A stretch of DNA of 64,000 nt from Conchocele bisecta (Eukaryota; Mollusca; Bivalvia; Lucinida; Thyasiridae). The notes below the pieces were generated by a model. The model was not told the DNA's origin. It saw nothing but the letters and a program-made list of their open reading frames with translations, and searched no databases. The DNA is taken from NCBI GenBank assembly GCA_029237695.1, contig CM055265.1, forward strand, positions 214,040,506 to 214,104,505, in the 5' to 3' direction. Positions 34,078 to 43,304 of the stretch are shown here, in pieces. Position 1 is the stretch's first letter. Every line of letters begins with the position of its first letter. The translations under genes were made by a program, and so were the position numbers.

Positions 34078-35346
34078 TCAGTAGATCGCTGATACGTATC
34101 GGCCATCTTCGATGTTGAGTTGTCCATCTGTTATTATATATAGGTACACGTTCAATGCACCAGCTCCGTCCGCCTCTTTGGTTATCTGGATCGTCACACC
34201 CTCGCTAGCGTTCTCAACTTGGCGTCCACTACCGTGCATTTGGTCGTCGTCGCTGGCTCGCATGTCCAGCCATAACGCGTACTTGGAAGTCAGGAACTCC
34301 GCGAGGGAGAAATCCGAGAGCTGCAGGTCTTTGGCAACCGCGGCAACCTCCGGGGAGCGCTTAGAGCCGGCAGCAAACTTCTTTCTGGCTTCGTCCCACT
34401 GCTGGTGCGCGCGAAGGCCCTGGCTGTAGAGTTGATTGGGAACTCCCTCGATCGTCACCTCGACCTTTGTGATTTTGGGGTTATAGAATTTATCGCTTTT
34501 TCTAGCCCCGATCTCGAACCGACCCTCCTCGAACAAAACCAGTATGCCTTTCATCGAACGTGCGGGAACGTTGACATTAATATTCCACAACGTGTCGCTT
34601 TTATCTTTCTTCATCTTACGATGGCGAAGAACTCGGTCGTAAAGTATGGCAAACTCGCCCGGCGTACTGAGTTCTGATCAATCGCGCGAGTTCGGGCATC
34701 GTGACCATGTCGTACTCCAGCGACACATTGTCGATCGTATACGTCGATGTCATGTCAGTGGCTATGATAACTCGGCCGTAGTCGTTGAACGTTAGTTCGT
34801 ATTCGAGGCGGTCCGCCAAAGTGCTCTGATAGTAGGGCATGTGGCTCTCCAACAACTCGAAGTCGAGTGGGATGTAGAAGCGGTTGCCGTAAGCGGCCAT
34901 GATCGCGTTGTCTGCCTTGTCACCAGCCCCGATTCTAAGTCTGGTTACGTTCTTATTTCGACTGGTGTTAATATCCTGATAGACCGCATTTTCGCGCTCT
35001 TGCGCCGTCTTCCACAGGTCTTGGTAGCAATGGTAGACGTCGCTGTCGTCGATCGACATCACCTCATTACCAGAAATCTTTATCATGGTCTTCTTGACGA
35101 TGGCGTGACCCAGGTTCTGAACGAAGGTCCGTCGACGTCAGCGAAATAGTGAAAGCGAGGCGAACAGTCCCTGGCACAATGACGTCGCTAGCTCCGAGGT
35201 TGGGAAAGCAGGCCAAGAGCTGCTGGTTCTGGTCGATCGTCGATGGGTTGTTCATAATAACGACGCTCTGTCTCACACCTTTCGCCCCGAGGGGCTCCCG
35301 CAGTCTTGCGATATGGATTGAGTTTGCCGTATTGACTCGAAGACAT
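34078..35346 (-). pseudogene. MCP: Polinton 1 major capsid protein
   Basis: Double-jelly-roll-type capsid protein forming the virion shell. Recognisable segments: ATG at 35346; NNPSTIDQNQQLL; GNRFYIPLDFELLESHMPYY (about 34880-34830); LEYELTFNDYGRV; LWNINVNVPARSMKGILVLF (about 34590-34535), a typical Polinton capsid signature. Length is about 420 residues, within the family range. A loss of about 13 bases near 35125 and a frameshift near 34640 break the frame, compared with Polinton 2. The 5' end faces the acidic-protein gene across 52 bp, implying a shared divergent promoter region. The 3' end overlaps the ATPase start. Confidence 0.88.
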
Positions 35347-35398
35347 ATTTAGTAACTCTATTAAATCGTATGGTTTTTTGTTTAATACATCGTTAAAG
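35347..35398. promoter_or_regulatory. Divergent promoter region between capsid and acidic-protein genes
   Basis: Only 52 bp, AT-rich (GTTTAATACATCGTTAAAG), separate two divergent start codons. The same arrangement has 69 bp in Polinton 2 (55203-55271). No defined motif beyond AT-richness. Confidence 0.45.
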
Positions 35399-35981
35399 AT
35401 GGCTGATTACGATATGGACGAATTCGATCGCACTACGGGCGACCGAGACGATTACCCCAATGATGATGACATCGATGATGATAACATCACCGAAACGCCC
35501 TTCATAGAGATGCCAGACGGCGAGGAAATAGGTGGCGCTACCAACACCGTTGGTCTAAGTCGGGAATTACTCGAGTCAGCTGTAAACGACTACTACATCA
35601 ATTTGGGAGAAAAAGGTATGGTCCTGTCTGTCGGCCGCGACTAATCCAAGTTCGAATTGGATATGCGCGGTAGGTTGCGACTAAAAGCATCAAATGTCCC
35701 GATTGTCAACATGAAGACCGGAAAACCCCTAGCGCTGAACACCATTGCCGGAAACAAAGGCGGTGGCCAAATCATAAGGAGCGAACTAGGATTCACGGAT
35801 TGGAAGATGGGTAAAACAATTATGCCGGCCCGCGCTGTAGAGACACTACAGTCTACCGACGAAACGATGGCGAAGACGGCCTCCGCGATAGAAACGGTCG
35901 AGCTCAGCGAGGTCCCTCGTGTAGCCTCCGACGCTATTCGCACGATGGAGATCAGCGAAAGCGAGTTAGACAGCACGATGG
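35399..35981 (+). pseudogene. Polinton 1 acidic protein of unknown function
   Basis: The start ATG (35399) gives MADYDMDEFDRTTGDRDDY, a strongly Asp/Glu-rich N-terminus shared in character with Polinton 2 (55202, minus). The downstream part has SELGFTDWKMGKT and LQSTDETMAKTA, the latter nearly identical in both copies. A TAA at 35642 interrupts the frame. The end runs into the coiled-coil gene in the same frame, whereas Polinton 2 has an ATGA stop/start overlap there, so the original stop has been lost by indels. Perhaps a virion core or scaffolding protein; that is a guess. Confidence 0.65.
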
Positions 35982-36670
35982 ATGACCCCCCGTTACCTCT
36001 TCGCGAACTCCGGGGCCTCGATAAGGCTCTGCAAACGGTCCTGGGGTGAACTGGTCCTTAACCTCTCCAAACTCTCGGCGCTGGATGAACATATCGCGCT
36101 AGAAGACAGAAAACTGGATGAAGCCCGTGGCGATAGAGAATCTACTGACCGGATCACCGAACGCCTGCGGTGGTTGCGGAATGAAAGAGCAGCTCGCTTG
36201 GAGGCTGCATCGGCTTGCCGTGAGGCTCTCCGCACCCAAATAAGTCGGATCCGCGAAACAATCTCGAGGGTCCTGCACGAGGAGACGGTGAGCGTCTTCG
36301 CACTCTGTTCAGAGAGCAGGGTGTCACGATATTAAGCATCCTCACGGCTATCGGCATGACTGTATAAACCATAGTTCTAGTTTTCACTGGCGGTGCGGCG
36401 GCTACACCCGCACCAGCACCCGCGCCATCCGGCGGAGCCAAGGAGTGGGTAAAAAAACATCTAAAAGCCCTCGCCAGTCTCCTGGCTAAATTAGCCGGAA
36501 AGGTGGCTGCCGCGCTGCCTGGGTTGATCGGGGGTCTCGTTTCCTTCTTGCTATCTATATTATCGAAAACGGCCGGATGGCTCGCCGAGAATGCTTGGGC
36601 TTTAATCGTGGCGATCGCCGGTCTCCTACTATTCTCCGCCCGAGAGTTCCTAAAACCAAAGCGCAAATAG
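35982..36670 (+). pseudogene. Polinton 1 coiled-coil protein with C-terminal membrane segments
   Basis: Residues 1-100 are a long Leu/Arg/Glu-rich coiled coil (LNLSKLSALDEHIALEDRKL). After a Pro/Ala linker (PAPAPAPSGG, about 36400) comes a helical, hydrophobic half with LPGLIGGLVSFLLSILSKT and ENAWALIVAIAGLLLFSA, ending FLKPKRK and a stop at 36668-36670. Compared with Polinton 2 a +2 indel near the start and a +1 near 36045 compensate each other, and a TGA-type break near 36365 precedes the linker. Its last 21 bp overlap the convergent gene at 36650. This protein type recurs in invertebrate Polintons; probably a virion membrane or internal protein. Confidence 0.75.
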
Positions 36671-38049
36671 TCCGATCGCCACGAAGGCGACGAGCCCTAA
36701 TTTCTCCTCCTCGTGGGTTGTAGTTCCAAAGGAACTTGGTGGTGCATCAAGTCCTATTGCAGTCATTGGAACAACGGCGGAACTTGCTGTGACACTAGTT
36801 CCCGCTCCTGAGTTGGAACTTGATGGGGTGTTTTGTGCTTGGGTGGGTGCTTGCGGTTTTATGAAATCAGTTCCATGCGCGGTGCGCTTGATGATATCCA
36901 CGTTCACGTTCCCGTTATGGCCGATCTTTTGTTTGGCGGTGGCGATTACGATCTGATTATTGTAACCGTCAATCCGGTCGTCTCGTAGTATCATATTGCT
37001 CGGCGCCATATACAGACCTATTCCAAATACATAGTCTACTGGGGTGCCGGCATACTGCAAAACATCTTGATACCGCTGGATTGCATCCGGGAGGTCCACC
37101 GGAGATGAGATGGCGTCCTCGACATTTGTCAAGAACTGTTTTTGTGTGTCAAACGCCGTCCCGGCTCCTAGTATAGAACTGCGCGCTTGCGCCTGTGCTC
37201 CGAGAATGGCCCAGACGTACGTGCGAATGGAGTCGTTGAGGCGAGTAACCCCGGCCTGCGTGAACCCCAGACCCTTATCTAACATAAATGTACCCCACGT
37301 GTCCTGGACCGCAGCAGCCTGCTGTATGTAATTGATGTGAGCTCGTTTCGGAAGTAGCCAATCGCAGGATGAGACGCCGCAGTGCCGACCTCCCGACACT
37401 TCCGACCCGAAGGTCATCGTCGCGTGGTCAAAAATTCCCGGCGTTCCGACTGACGATGTGGTCGCCGGAGTGATCCTGTCTAAAATCAGTCTGCGTCCAA
37501 TTCCTAGACTGACCCCGAATGAGAACGTCCCCGAGGCCTGTGCTGCTAGGAAATGCTTTCTGGCGCCAGTCCGCGTCTTTTGTGACCACAAATTCGTTAC
37601 AAATTCTTTCGAACGCCCTACGGTCGTATACTCTGGAAATGGGATTCCAACCGTCGTCCTGCGGCAGAGAGATTTTCTGTTCTTTGAGAATCCTCCTAAT
37701 AGTGTAATATGTGTGAAAGTTGTAAACGGCCCTCAAGAAGGGATCCTCCGCGGCCAGATGGTCCTGAGAGGAAACCCCTCATCCGGCTGTTGCGCACCAT
37801 ACGGCGAAGTTGAGCTGATTCTGCCAATACTGCATCGGTGTTGCTTTCCACCCGTTCACGGCCTCCATGGTAGTAATCTTGGGCATCCTATATTGTTCAA
37901 AGATGTCGGGGGAAGTTGGTTCGAAAGCCTTTTCTGCCACTAACTTGGATAGTGGGTTGCACCGGCTGTGGAGCGCCCTCCTTAGTGTCGTAGACCCCGC
38001 CGACCGCGTACTTTGCATTGGAATTAAAGCTAAATGCATTGTTATCCAT
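36650..38049 (-). pseudogene. Polinton 1 tail-anchored conserved protein (NFAVW family)
   Basis: The ATG at 38049 starts a frame of NAFSFNSNAKY character. Downstream come AVNGWKATPMQYWQNQLNFA (about 37835-37775), YTIRRILKEQKISLPQDDGW (about 37710-37650), and a long intact frame (37591-36650) with VDYVFGIGLYMAPSNMILRD and a Ser/Pro/Thr linker. The protein ends in EEEKLGLVAFVAIGLFALWF, a single C-terminal membrane anchor. Breaks fall near 37780 and 37430-37590. It is one of the largest proteins of the element after the polymerase (about 460 residues) and is present in both copies. Function unknown; a virion membrane protein is plausible. Confidence 0.7.
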
Positions 38050-38063
38050 TGAAAGATATTATT
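38050..38063. promoter_or_regulatory. 14-bp gap between divergent start codons
   Basis: CAT (minus-strand start) is followed by TGAAAGATATTATT and then ATG. The matching site in Polinton 2 has 15 bp (52365-52379). There is no room for conventional promoters, so each gene's promoter probably lies within the other's coding sequence. Confidence 0.6.
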
Positions 38064-38762
38064 ATGTTTCCTACTAACACTAATGTTCAAAGGGAAGCTT
38101 GTGAACTTCAGAAGTCAATCGACAACTGCTGCGGAAAACGGCGGGCCGGCCTCCGATCAATCACCTTCACGGTCGGATGGCGAAACGTGGGGGAGAACGA
38201 AGGGTTCGGCTACGTGAAGGCCGCCCGCCAAGTAGGTGTAAAGCTGCCCTCGAGAGCCCTCCAAGCTTTTGTTGCGTCGGAGCTTGCTGGTAGAGCCAGC
38301 CTCGCAATCTCGAAAGCCACCGGACTCGCGACCTTTACCGTCGAACCCACCAACCGGGTAACGATCACCCCGGCTTTGGCCGTGCGGCTCGGTTTTACAA
38401 AAACATACTCCGATAATAGGGGTTGGTTTGGGCCAGGCGAGCACGCCAGCGACGACCCGGTGGACTTCGTCTTCACGAAAACACTCAGGGTGCACCTGGA
38501 TCAATTGAACACATCGTACAACACGTTAGACGGAGCTCCCAGCATATTACTAAAAACTGTGCACGCCAGCGACTGTTTCTATGGCGAGACCCTGACCTTA
38601 GACTTCCCAACCCCCGAGATGAAACGTTTGGAATCTGGTCACATCCACGAATTGAAGATCTCTGAAGAACTATTACCCGATTTCGAGCGTTCTCGAAATA
38701 ACCGATTAAACATAATATATATATATTTACATATTAATCATGAGCATATACGGCCCAGGTAG
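38064..38762 (+). CDS. Polinton 1 probable penton (minor capsid) protein
   Basis: The ATG at 38064 matches the Polinton 2 start (ATG at 52364, minus). The frame reads LRSITFTVGWRNVGENEGF, then LASFxVE-type beta-strand segments, then TPALAVRLGFTKTYS, and ends with SGHIHELKIS. The V-TI-P-LA--LGF pattern and the length (about 230 residues) resemble penton/minor capsid proteins of Polintons with a single jelly roll. The frame is open, but the last about 20 residues differ from Polinton 2 and probably follow a frameshift. It overlaps the fibre start at 38740. The penton assignment is by pattern and context only. Confidence 0.6.
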   Translation: MFPTNTNVQREACELQKSIDNCCGKRRAGLRSITFTVGWRNVGENEGFGYVKAARQVGVKLPSRALQAFVASELAGRASLAISKATGLATFTVEPTNRVTITPALAVRLGFTKTYSDNRGWFGPGEHASDDPVDFVFTKTLRVHLDQLNTSYNTLDGAPSILLKTVHASDCFYGETLTLDFPTPEMKRLESGHIHELKISEELLPDFERSRNNRLNIIYIYLHINHEHIRPR

Positions 38763-39279
38763 TTCCAGCGCAGAGCAGGACGTTCCCGTCGTGGCCACAG
38801 CCAGCAACGATGAAGCCGCAATGAGAAGGCTGGATGATAGGATAGCGCAGGCCCGCACAGAGTCGGCTACGGCTATTGCACACGTTCGGCGATTGCAAGC
38901 TCGAAAACCCATTATAACAGTTTGGGCCAAGGAGCGGGGTTCACTGGGCGAGGGGTCCTACGAATATTCATTTGGTGCCAACGCGAGCAACAGATACGGG
39001 GGATACACCATGGCAGTGTCCGGTACGATTCTTCGATTCTGCTCGGTCAACTTTCGCGGACACGCCACTGCCGAAGTCAGAGTGAATCTCGTCCTGAACG
39101 GGGTAGAGCATACGTCCGGCATCACCAAGCAGGCGGGGCAGAGGTCGGGGTTTACGATATTCGATGATGACACTGCAATTAAAGTTTCAGCCGGTAGTGT
39201 TATTAACTTTGTTACAAAAGTTGCTGACCAATCAACTTCCTCCACTATTGTGACACTGTTAATAGAACTTGATTTATGA
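38740..39279 (+). CDS. Polinton 1 fibre-like protein: short coiled coil plus beta-rich head
   Basis: Intact, 179 residues. It starts MSIYGPGSSS, also found at the start of the Polinton 2 homologue (51624, minus). Residues 28-55 form one short coiled-coil segment (RRLDDRIAQARTESATAIAHVR). Residues 60-179 form a beta-rich domain with YEYSFGANASNRYGGYTMAV and VINFVTKVADQSTSSTIVTL, ending LIELDL. The plan (stalk plus C-terminal globular head) suggests a trimeric virion fibre or attachment protein. The stop overlaps the next start (ATGA). Confidence 0.65.
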   Translation: MSIYGPGSSSAEQDVPVVATASNDEAAMRRLDDRIAQARTESATAIAHVRRLQARKPIITVWAKERGSLGEGSYEYSFGANASNRYGGYTMAVSGTILRFCSVNFRGHATAEVRVNLVLNGVEHTSGITKQAGQRSGFTIFDDDTAIKVSAGSVINFVTKVADQSTSSTIVTLLIELDL

Positions 39280-40199
39280 TGAATGACGAGAAACTATATC
39301 CACACTTACCTTCGGGGACGGCCGACCCTGCATCCTTTAGGATGACCAGGATCATCGAGATACAACAGATTCTACAGAACGAGGGAGAGACGGGTTATGC
39401 AAAAAAATATAGGCGGGCATTCAATATAGTCGAGGGGGTGAGCACCGCGTTAGCCTCAGCTTCCGTTGTAAGCGGGGTGGGAAGTGTGTCTTTATTATCA
39501 ACAATCGTCGCCGCGCCGGTCACGGTGGCCTTGAGTGCGACAGCGGCGGGGGCTGGACTGCTTTGCATGACGGTCAGACTCATGAGTCGAAAACTAGAGC
39601 CCAAGAGTCGAAAGCACGATCGAATACCGGTTTTAGCGAGGTCTAAGAAAAACAGTATCGACGTTATCGTGTCAAAAGCAATAGCCGACAACGATATATC
39701 AGATAGCGAGTTCAAACTGGTCGTCGAAGAGATGGCCAGGTACCAGGAGTTAAAGGGCACGATCCGGTCCAAGGCCCGACCACAAATTCTCGCGGACGAA
39801 GACGTAAAAAAACTTGTCATGGAGGGAGGGCCGACGAGAGAAAAAATCTCCTCGCCCGTCTCGGGACGTGATATGCTTATTCGCGTGTTTGAGGCAGCAG
39901 GAGATTCCTCCACCATACAGTCCAGCTGTTCCGACGGCCCCTCCATACGGAACATAAAACATTTTCGAGCCCTGTTACGCCACCGTGTTAAAGGCACCCA
40001 CCGGCCACCATACTTATCGATAACCACAAAATGTGCGTACCAGGAAGTAATCGTGCCGCAGTCAACACTCTTATATATAGCGCAGCTCGATATCTTGTCG
40101 ACTATGGTTAAACCAATACACGCCAATCGCTTTTGGAGAAATACACCAGTGACTGTTGTGTGTGTTAGTGGCCTCGATACCACCTTACATGCATATTAA
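39276..40199 (+). CDS. Polinton 1 membrane protein with AKKYRRAFN motif
   Basis: Open frame of 307 codons starting at the ATGATGA overlap with the fibre gene. Residues about 45-55 are AKKYRRAFNIV, followed by a hydrophobic stretch (about 55-110; STALASASVVSGVGSVSLLS and onwards) with one or two membrane segments, then a basic segment (KSRKHDRIPVLARSKK) and an acidic helix (DNDISDSEFKLVVEEMARY). The first 170 residues match the broken Polinton 2 copy (49866-50395). The last 130 are less structured and may be a read-through extension. Function unknown. Confidence 0.65.
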   Translation: MMNDEKLYPHLPSGTADPASFRMTRIIEIQQILQNEGETGYAKKYRRAFNIVEGVSTALASASVVSGVGSVSLLSTIVAAPVTVALSATAAGAGLLCMTVRLMSRKLEPKSRKHDRIPVLARSKKNSIDVIVSKAIADNDISDSEFKLVVEEMARYQELKGTIRSKARPQILADEDVKKLVMEGGPTREKISSPVSGRDMLIRVFEAAGDSSTIQSSCSDGPSIRNIKHFRALLRHRVKGTHRPPYLSITTKCAYQEVIVPQSTLLYIAQLDILSTMVKPIHANRFWRNTPVTVVCVSGLDTTLHAY

Positions 40200-40440
40200 G
40201 TGTCCATTTTAGAGATGTTCACCTTACATGCAATATTAAGTGTCCATTTTAGAGAGGTTCCACTGTACAAACATAATTCTGTGTCCAGTTTAGAAATATT
40301 CCTCCTTACATGTATATTAGATATATAGAGGTAAACAGACGATATGTTAAACGTGTTATCGATTTACACGATTACAACTTCCGGGATGGAAAATAAACAC
40401 ACTGTAATATATACTACACACACGAGGGTGTGTATTACAG
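40200..40440. repeat. Polinton 1 right subterminal block shared with Polinton 2
   Basis: The motif TATTAAGTGTCCATTTTAGA occurs twice, then ACACGATTAC, CTTCCGGGATG and TAATATATACTACACACACG. The same series is found in the same window orientation at 49190-49280 of Polinton 2. Includes a CTGTAATA...TATTACAG inverted pair. Confidence 0.7.
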
Positions 40441-40724
40441 CCGAGAATATGGCAACCCACTATCGATATTTCCGAAAGTATTTCTTACATTCTTATTGGT
40501 TGGCATGTTTTTTATTTTTCTAATTTTACTTTTAATAATTTAGAACGTTATAACCAATATTATTAAATAAAAACGAACTTGTTATATATAAACCAAATAA
40601 AAAAAAAAGAAGTAAATATTTGGTATTGCACAACACGGTTTTAACTTAATATATGTAAAATTAACAACAATAATTTGTCTTGGGGGACGCCCCTTGACAA
40701 AAAAAAAATAAAAATGAGCTCTCT

Positions 40725-40955
40725 GTGCTTCCGTGCAGGCACTTCCAAGGTTGCCTAGAATTTCGACACTGATTCCGAGATCAGCCGATAGATGGGGGTG
40801 TACTGTACGGGTAGCTATACACCCGGCTAGCCACAACACGAGACAGATGAGAAAGAGAAAGAACAAAGAAGGTGGCTAGCCGGGTGGGCCCAGAAGGGTT
40901 TTGCTGGCGTGGGTTCAAGTCCCACTCTAGGGGTTAATTTATCTTTTTTTAATCT
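40725..40955 (+). ncRNA. Candidate pol III-transcribed tRNA-like RNA, Polinton 1
   Basis: A perfect 14-bp stem (ACCCGGCTAGCCAC at 40821, its complement at 40872) encloses a 37-base loop. Its 3' arm overlaps an A-box-like TAGCCGGGTGG. GGGTTCAAGTCCCAC at 40911 is a perfect B box within a 5-bp-stem/7-base-loop T-arm (40909-40925). A T7 run at about 40944-40950 would terminate pol III. The segment from 40881 to 40922 is nearly identical in Polinton 2 (49677-49717). Acceptor-type pairing is absent, so it is not a tRNA. The 5' limit is a guess from weaker similarity. Confidence 0.6.
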
Positions 40956-40965
40956 ATCAGCAGCG

Positions 40966-41071
40966 AGTAGTATATGAGAGTCAACAATGATACCACCTCC
41001 TGATGGGAGGCACCGCGCGTAGCGGGGGGGCTTCCATCAGGAGGTGGTATCTTTTTGACTCATATACTACT
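40966..41071 (-). repeat. Polinton 1 right terminus, 106-bp foldback inverted repeat
   Basis: Reverse complement of 26753-26858 with few differences (one 2-base gap in TGACTCATATAC). It shares the internal palindrome. CCACT follows directly at 41072-41076. Confidence 0.9.
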
Positions 41072-41076
41072 CCACT

Positions 41077-41985
41077 TCACCGACTTTGATAATATTTGGC
41101 CACAATGTGTTTCTAGGGATGGTGCTTTGGTTTGCATACGACCCTCGTCCGACTGCCAAGGTCAAGGTCACTGCGGACTTACTCTCATGGTCCAAACTAA
41201 GCCTTAGTACCTCATGTGTTGGATGATAAATTTAATACAGAAATGCCCATCTGCATAATTAATAACGTTCTTGCTTGTGACACCAGGTTTAATATGGCTC
41301 GATAATTAGACCAACAGACTGGTACAGCACCAGCCAATTTATATTCTGTAGCATTAACCCTTAGACTGCTACTCACAACAATTGTCATCTGCTGTTGCTT
41401 TTATATATTGCCTTATTTCTCAATAAAAACATGGTCTGACAGCACTTTAAAATCATTTCCAATGGAAATGATTCTGAAGTGCTGTCAAAGAATGTTGTAA
41501 ATTATTCTAAAGTGCTGTCAAAGCATGTTTTGATGATAAAAATGGAAAATAGAAAATAAACAGCAGACGACAAAAGAATTAAGATAGCGGTGTAAGGGTT
41601 AAGATTGTATTTTCATGTATATGTATGTCCAGCCAGCCATAATGATATTTCCAGTGTATTATTTTCTGTTTAACTAATAACAATTCCCCAAATGTTCAAT
41701 CAGATCTCCGGCCCACCCCGAGGGTATGATACTATTGGTATCAGATTTGTGAGCCAATACCAGTGTGCCTCCCTTGTGCCACATCAAGTTTCCAGGCTAT
41801 CAGACAGTCAGTACCCAATACACACATGCTTCCACAAATACCACTGCTGAATATCTAGCACCATTGTTGACATTTATGGTTCGTCAGTGACACAATTAGG
41901 ATACCTCAGTGACTAAATGGCAAAACAATGTTGTGTGGCTATGGACATATGTATGGCTATGAACATTTGTTTGGCTCTGGTTATT
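41077..41985. other. Intronic non-coding stretch with one hairpin
   Basis: At about 41440-41525 a foldback built on AATCATTTCC|AATGGAAATGATT and repeated AAGTGCTGTCAAA is visible. Otherwise no gene or clear repeat is seen. Confidence 0.5.
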
Positions 41986-42295
41986 GTGAGAGTTGAGTCG
42001 GGCTATGCCCCATATATAAAAGTAAGATTAGCGCTAATCCTATTACTTTTAGGGGATGGGATAAATGATTCTGGTGTGGCGATGGGCCTGGCACCAGATC
42101 AGGTTGTTCTAATTTCAGGACTGAATATATATTTTGATTGTAAATATTGAGTTCTGAAGTTGGGATTTACCCCCCTTGGACAGGTGGATATGGGACTCGA
42201 CCCCGTTGACCCGTCTGCGTGTAGACTCCCTGAGGCTTGTACCTCTATGTCAGAAAAGCGGACGTTAAACCCTATTCACTCACTCACTCACTCCA
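41986..42295 (+). mobile_element. SINE copy with CACT-type tail
   Basis: The core GATTCTGGTGTGGCGATGGG, CACCAGATCAGGTTGTTCT and ATTTCAG is shared with the SINE at 21316-21575. The 3' part differs: GGACAGGTGGATATGGGACT, GCGGACGTTAAACCC, then TCACTCACTCACTC. Two related SINEs with one core and different tails are thus present. Confidence 0.6.
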
Positions 42296-42492
42296 TAGCC
42301 ATAGCCACACATTAACCATAGCCATAAAAGTGTCCATCATAAAAGTGTCCATAACCATACAAGTGTCCATAGCCATACAAGTGTCTAACCATACATATGG
42401 CATAACCATACATTTGGCATAACCATGCATATGTCCATAGCCATACATATGTCCATAACCATACATATGTCCAACATATGTCCATAACCAAC
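42292..42492. repeat. Minisatellite of CCATAACCATACATATGT-like units
   Basis: About 11 imperfect copies of an 18-base unit (CCATAGCCATACAAGTGT / CCATAACCATACATATGT) directly follow the SINE tail. Periodic minus-strand frames are artefacts. Confidence 0.8.
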
Positions 42493-43304
42493 CATATATA
42501 CAATGTATATTCAAATGCAACTTTGGAAATACTATGCAATCATAACTCTTTATGTAATGCAATGTAATGTAATTCAATTTGAGGTGTGCACTCAAAACTA
42601 CTAGGAAAGGGGTATTTCTATAACCGTATGTACTTTCTCCTCAATAATCTGATATCAATGTATATAGGACATGTGTATATTCTAATGAACTGATATAATG
42701 TTTAACTATTTCAACCCTACATATCATAATGCCAACATTTATAAATACTCTAGATCTTGGTCAGCCGGCTCGTAACAATCCGTCTCAAGATCTACATTAT
42801 TTATCAGTATTTTTCAGATTTAAAAAAAAATATTCCTCATGATTAATGAACTAGTCCAAACATTAGCATGAACCAGTATATAACAGTTATTTTGGGGTGA
42901 AAGGGTTATACGAAGCACACACCTGCTGCTGTGTAAGTGCATGTTCCTTGTACACGCTGTGTTCCCGGAGTGGCAGAACCTGGCGCCTGATGAACTAATT
43001 GAGCTGCACAGTTGTTAATTCCCGATAACTGCCTTCCCGCGGATGTTTTTGTTACATAATATCCATGAACTGCAGCATACTGCCAACAAAACGGTTTGTT
43101 GCTTGGTCTTGGTTTTAAAAATACATCTGCAAATTTCCGTATTGTCGTCACCTGCATATTTCTGCAGCAGGTTGATACGAGAACCACATGTTTGAGAGAT
43201 TGTATTCTTTCTCTGGAAGGTATATTGTACGGGGGACCGTTTCACTAACTTCGTACAACTAAAATGTTCGTGGGTGCAAATTTAAGATCGTCTGGAAATG
43301 TCAA
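42493..43304. other. Intronic non-coding stretch
   Basis: No gene supported. A Cys-rich minus-strand frame at 42906-43187 has no recognisable domain or splice context. Confidence 0.4.

Larger units (their letters stand above)
33120..34127 (-). pseudogene. ATP: Polinton 1 packaging ATPase (FtsK/HerA-like), with two insertions
   Basis: DNA-packaging motor ATPase. Walker A GQTGCGKT (about 34016-34040) and Walker B-like TLYVIDDCS (about 33615-33640) are intact, with a conserved TQKYNAVL sensor region (about 33520). The ATG at 34127 lies inside the 3' end of the capsid gene, a 50-bp overlap in another frame. A GT/AC-rich stretch (about 33785-33965) splits the segment after RDAFQHI, and a SINE fragment (33233-33395) with a 13-bp target duplication interrupts the C-terminus. 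The stop is at 33120-33122. Polinton 2 shows the uninterrupted arrangement at both places. Confidence 0.88.
26753..41071 (+). mobile_element. Polinton 1: complete Polinton/Maverick (adintovirus-like) element, 14.3 kb
   Basis: The element begins AGTAGTATATGAGAGTCA and ends with the reverse complement, with CCACT directly before (26748-26752) and after (41072-41076) as a 5-bp target duplication. It encodes the Polinton hallmark set: protein-primed family-B DNA polymerase, RVE integrase, FtsK/HerA-type packaging ATPase and double-jelly-roll-type capsid protein, plus several small conserved proteins. Gene strands, left to right: polymerase +, integrase to MCP -, acidic and coiled-coil proteins +, tail-anchored protein -, penton, fibre and membrane protein +. 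GC content is visibly higher than the AT-rich host DNA. Most large genes carry stops or frameshifts. I could not find an adenovirus-type cysteine protease. Confidence 0.93.

Noticed and set aside
40872..40931. True tRNA gene inside Polinton 1
   Set aside because: Only the T-arm and promoter boxes are tRNA-like. No acceptor stem forms and the anticodon arm is not of normal size, so it is listed as a tRNA-like ncRNA candidate instead.
42284..42595. Trp/Tyr/Met-rich minus-strand frames
   Set aside because: Translation of the CCATAACCATA minisatellite.
42906..43187. Cys-containing minus-strand frame as a secreted protein
   Set aside because: No signal peptide, no splice context, no recognisable domain; composition is compatible with chance.
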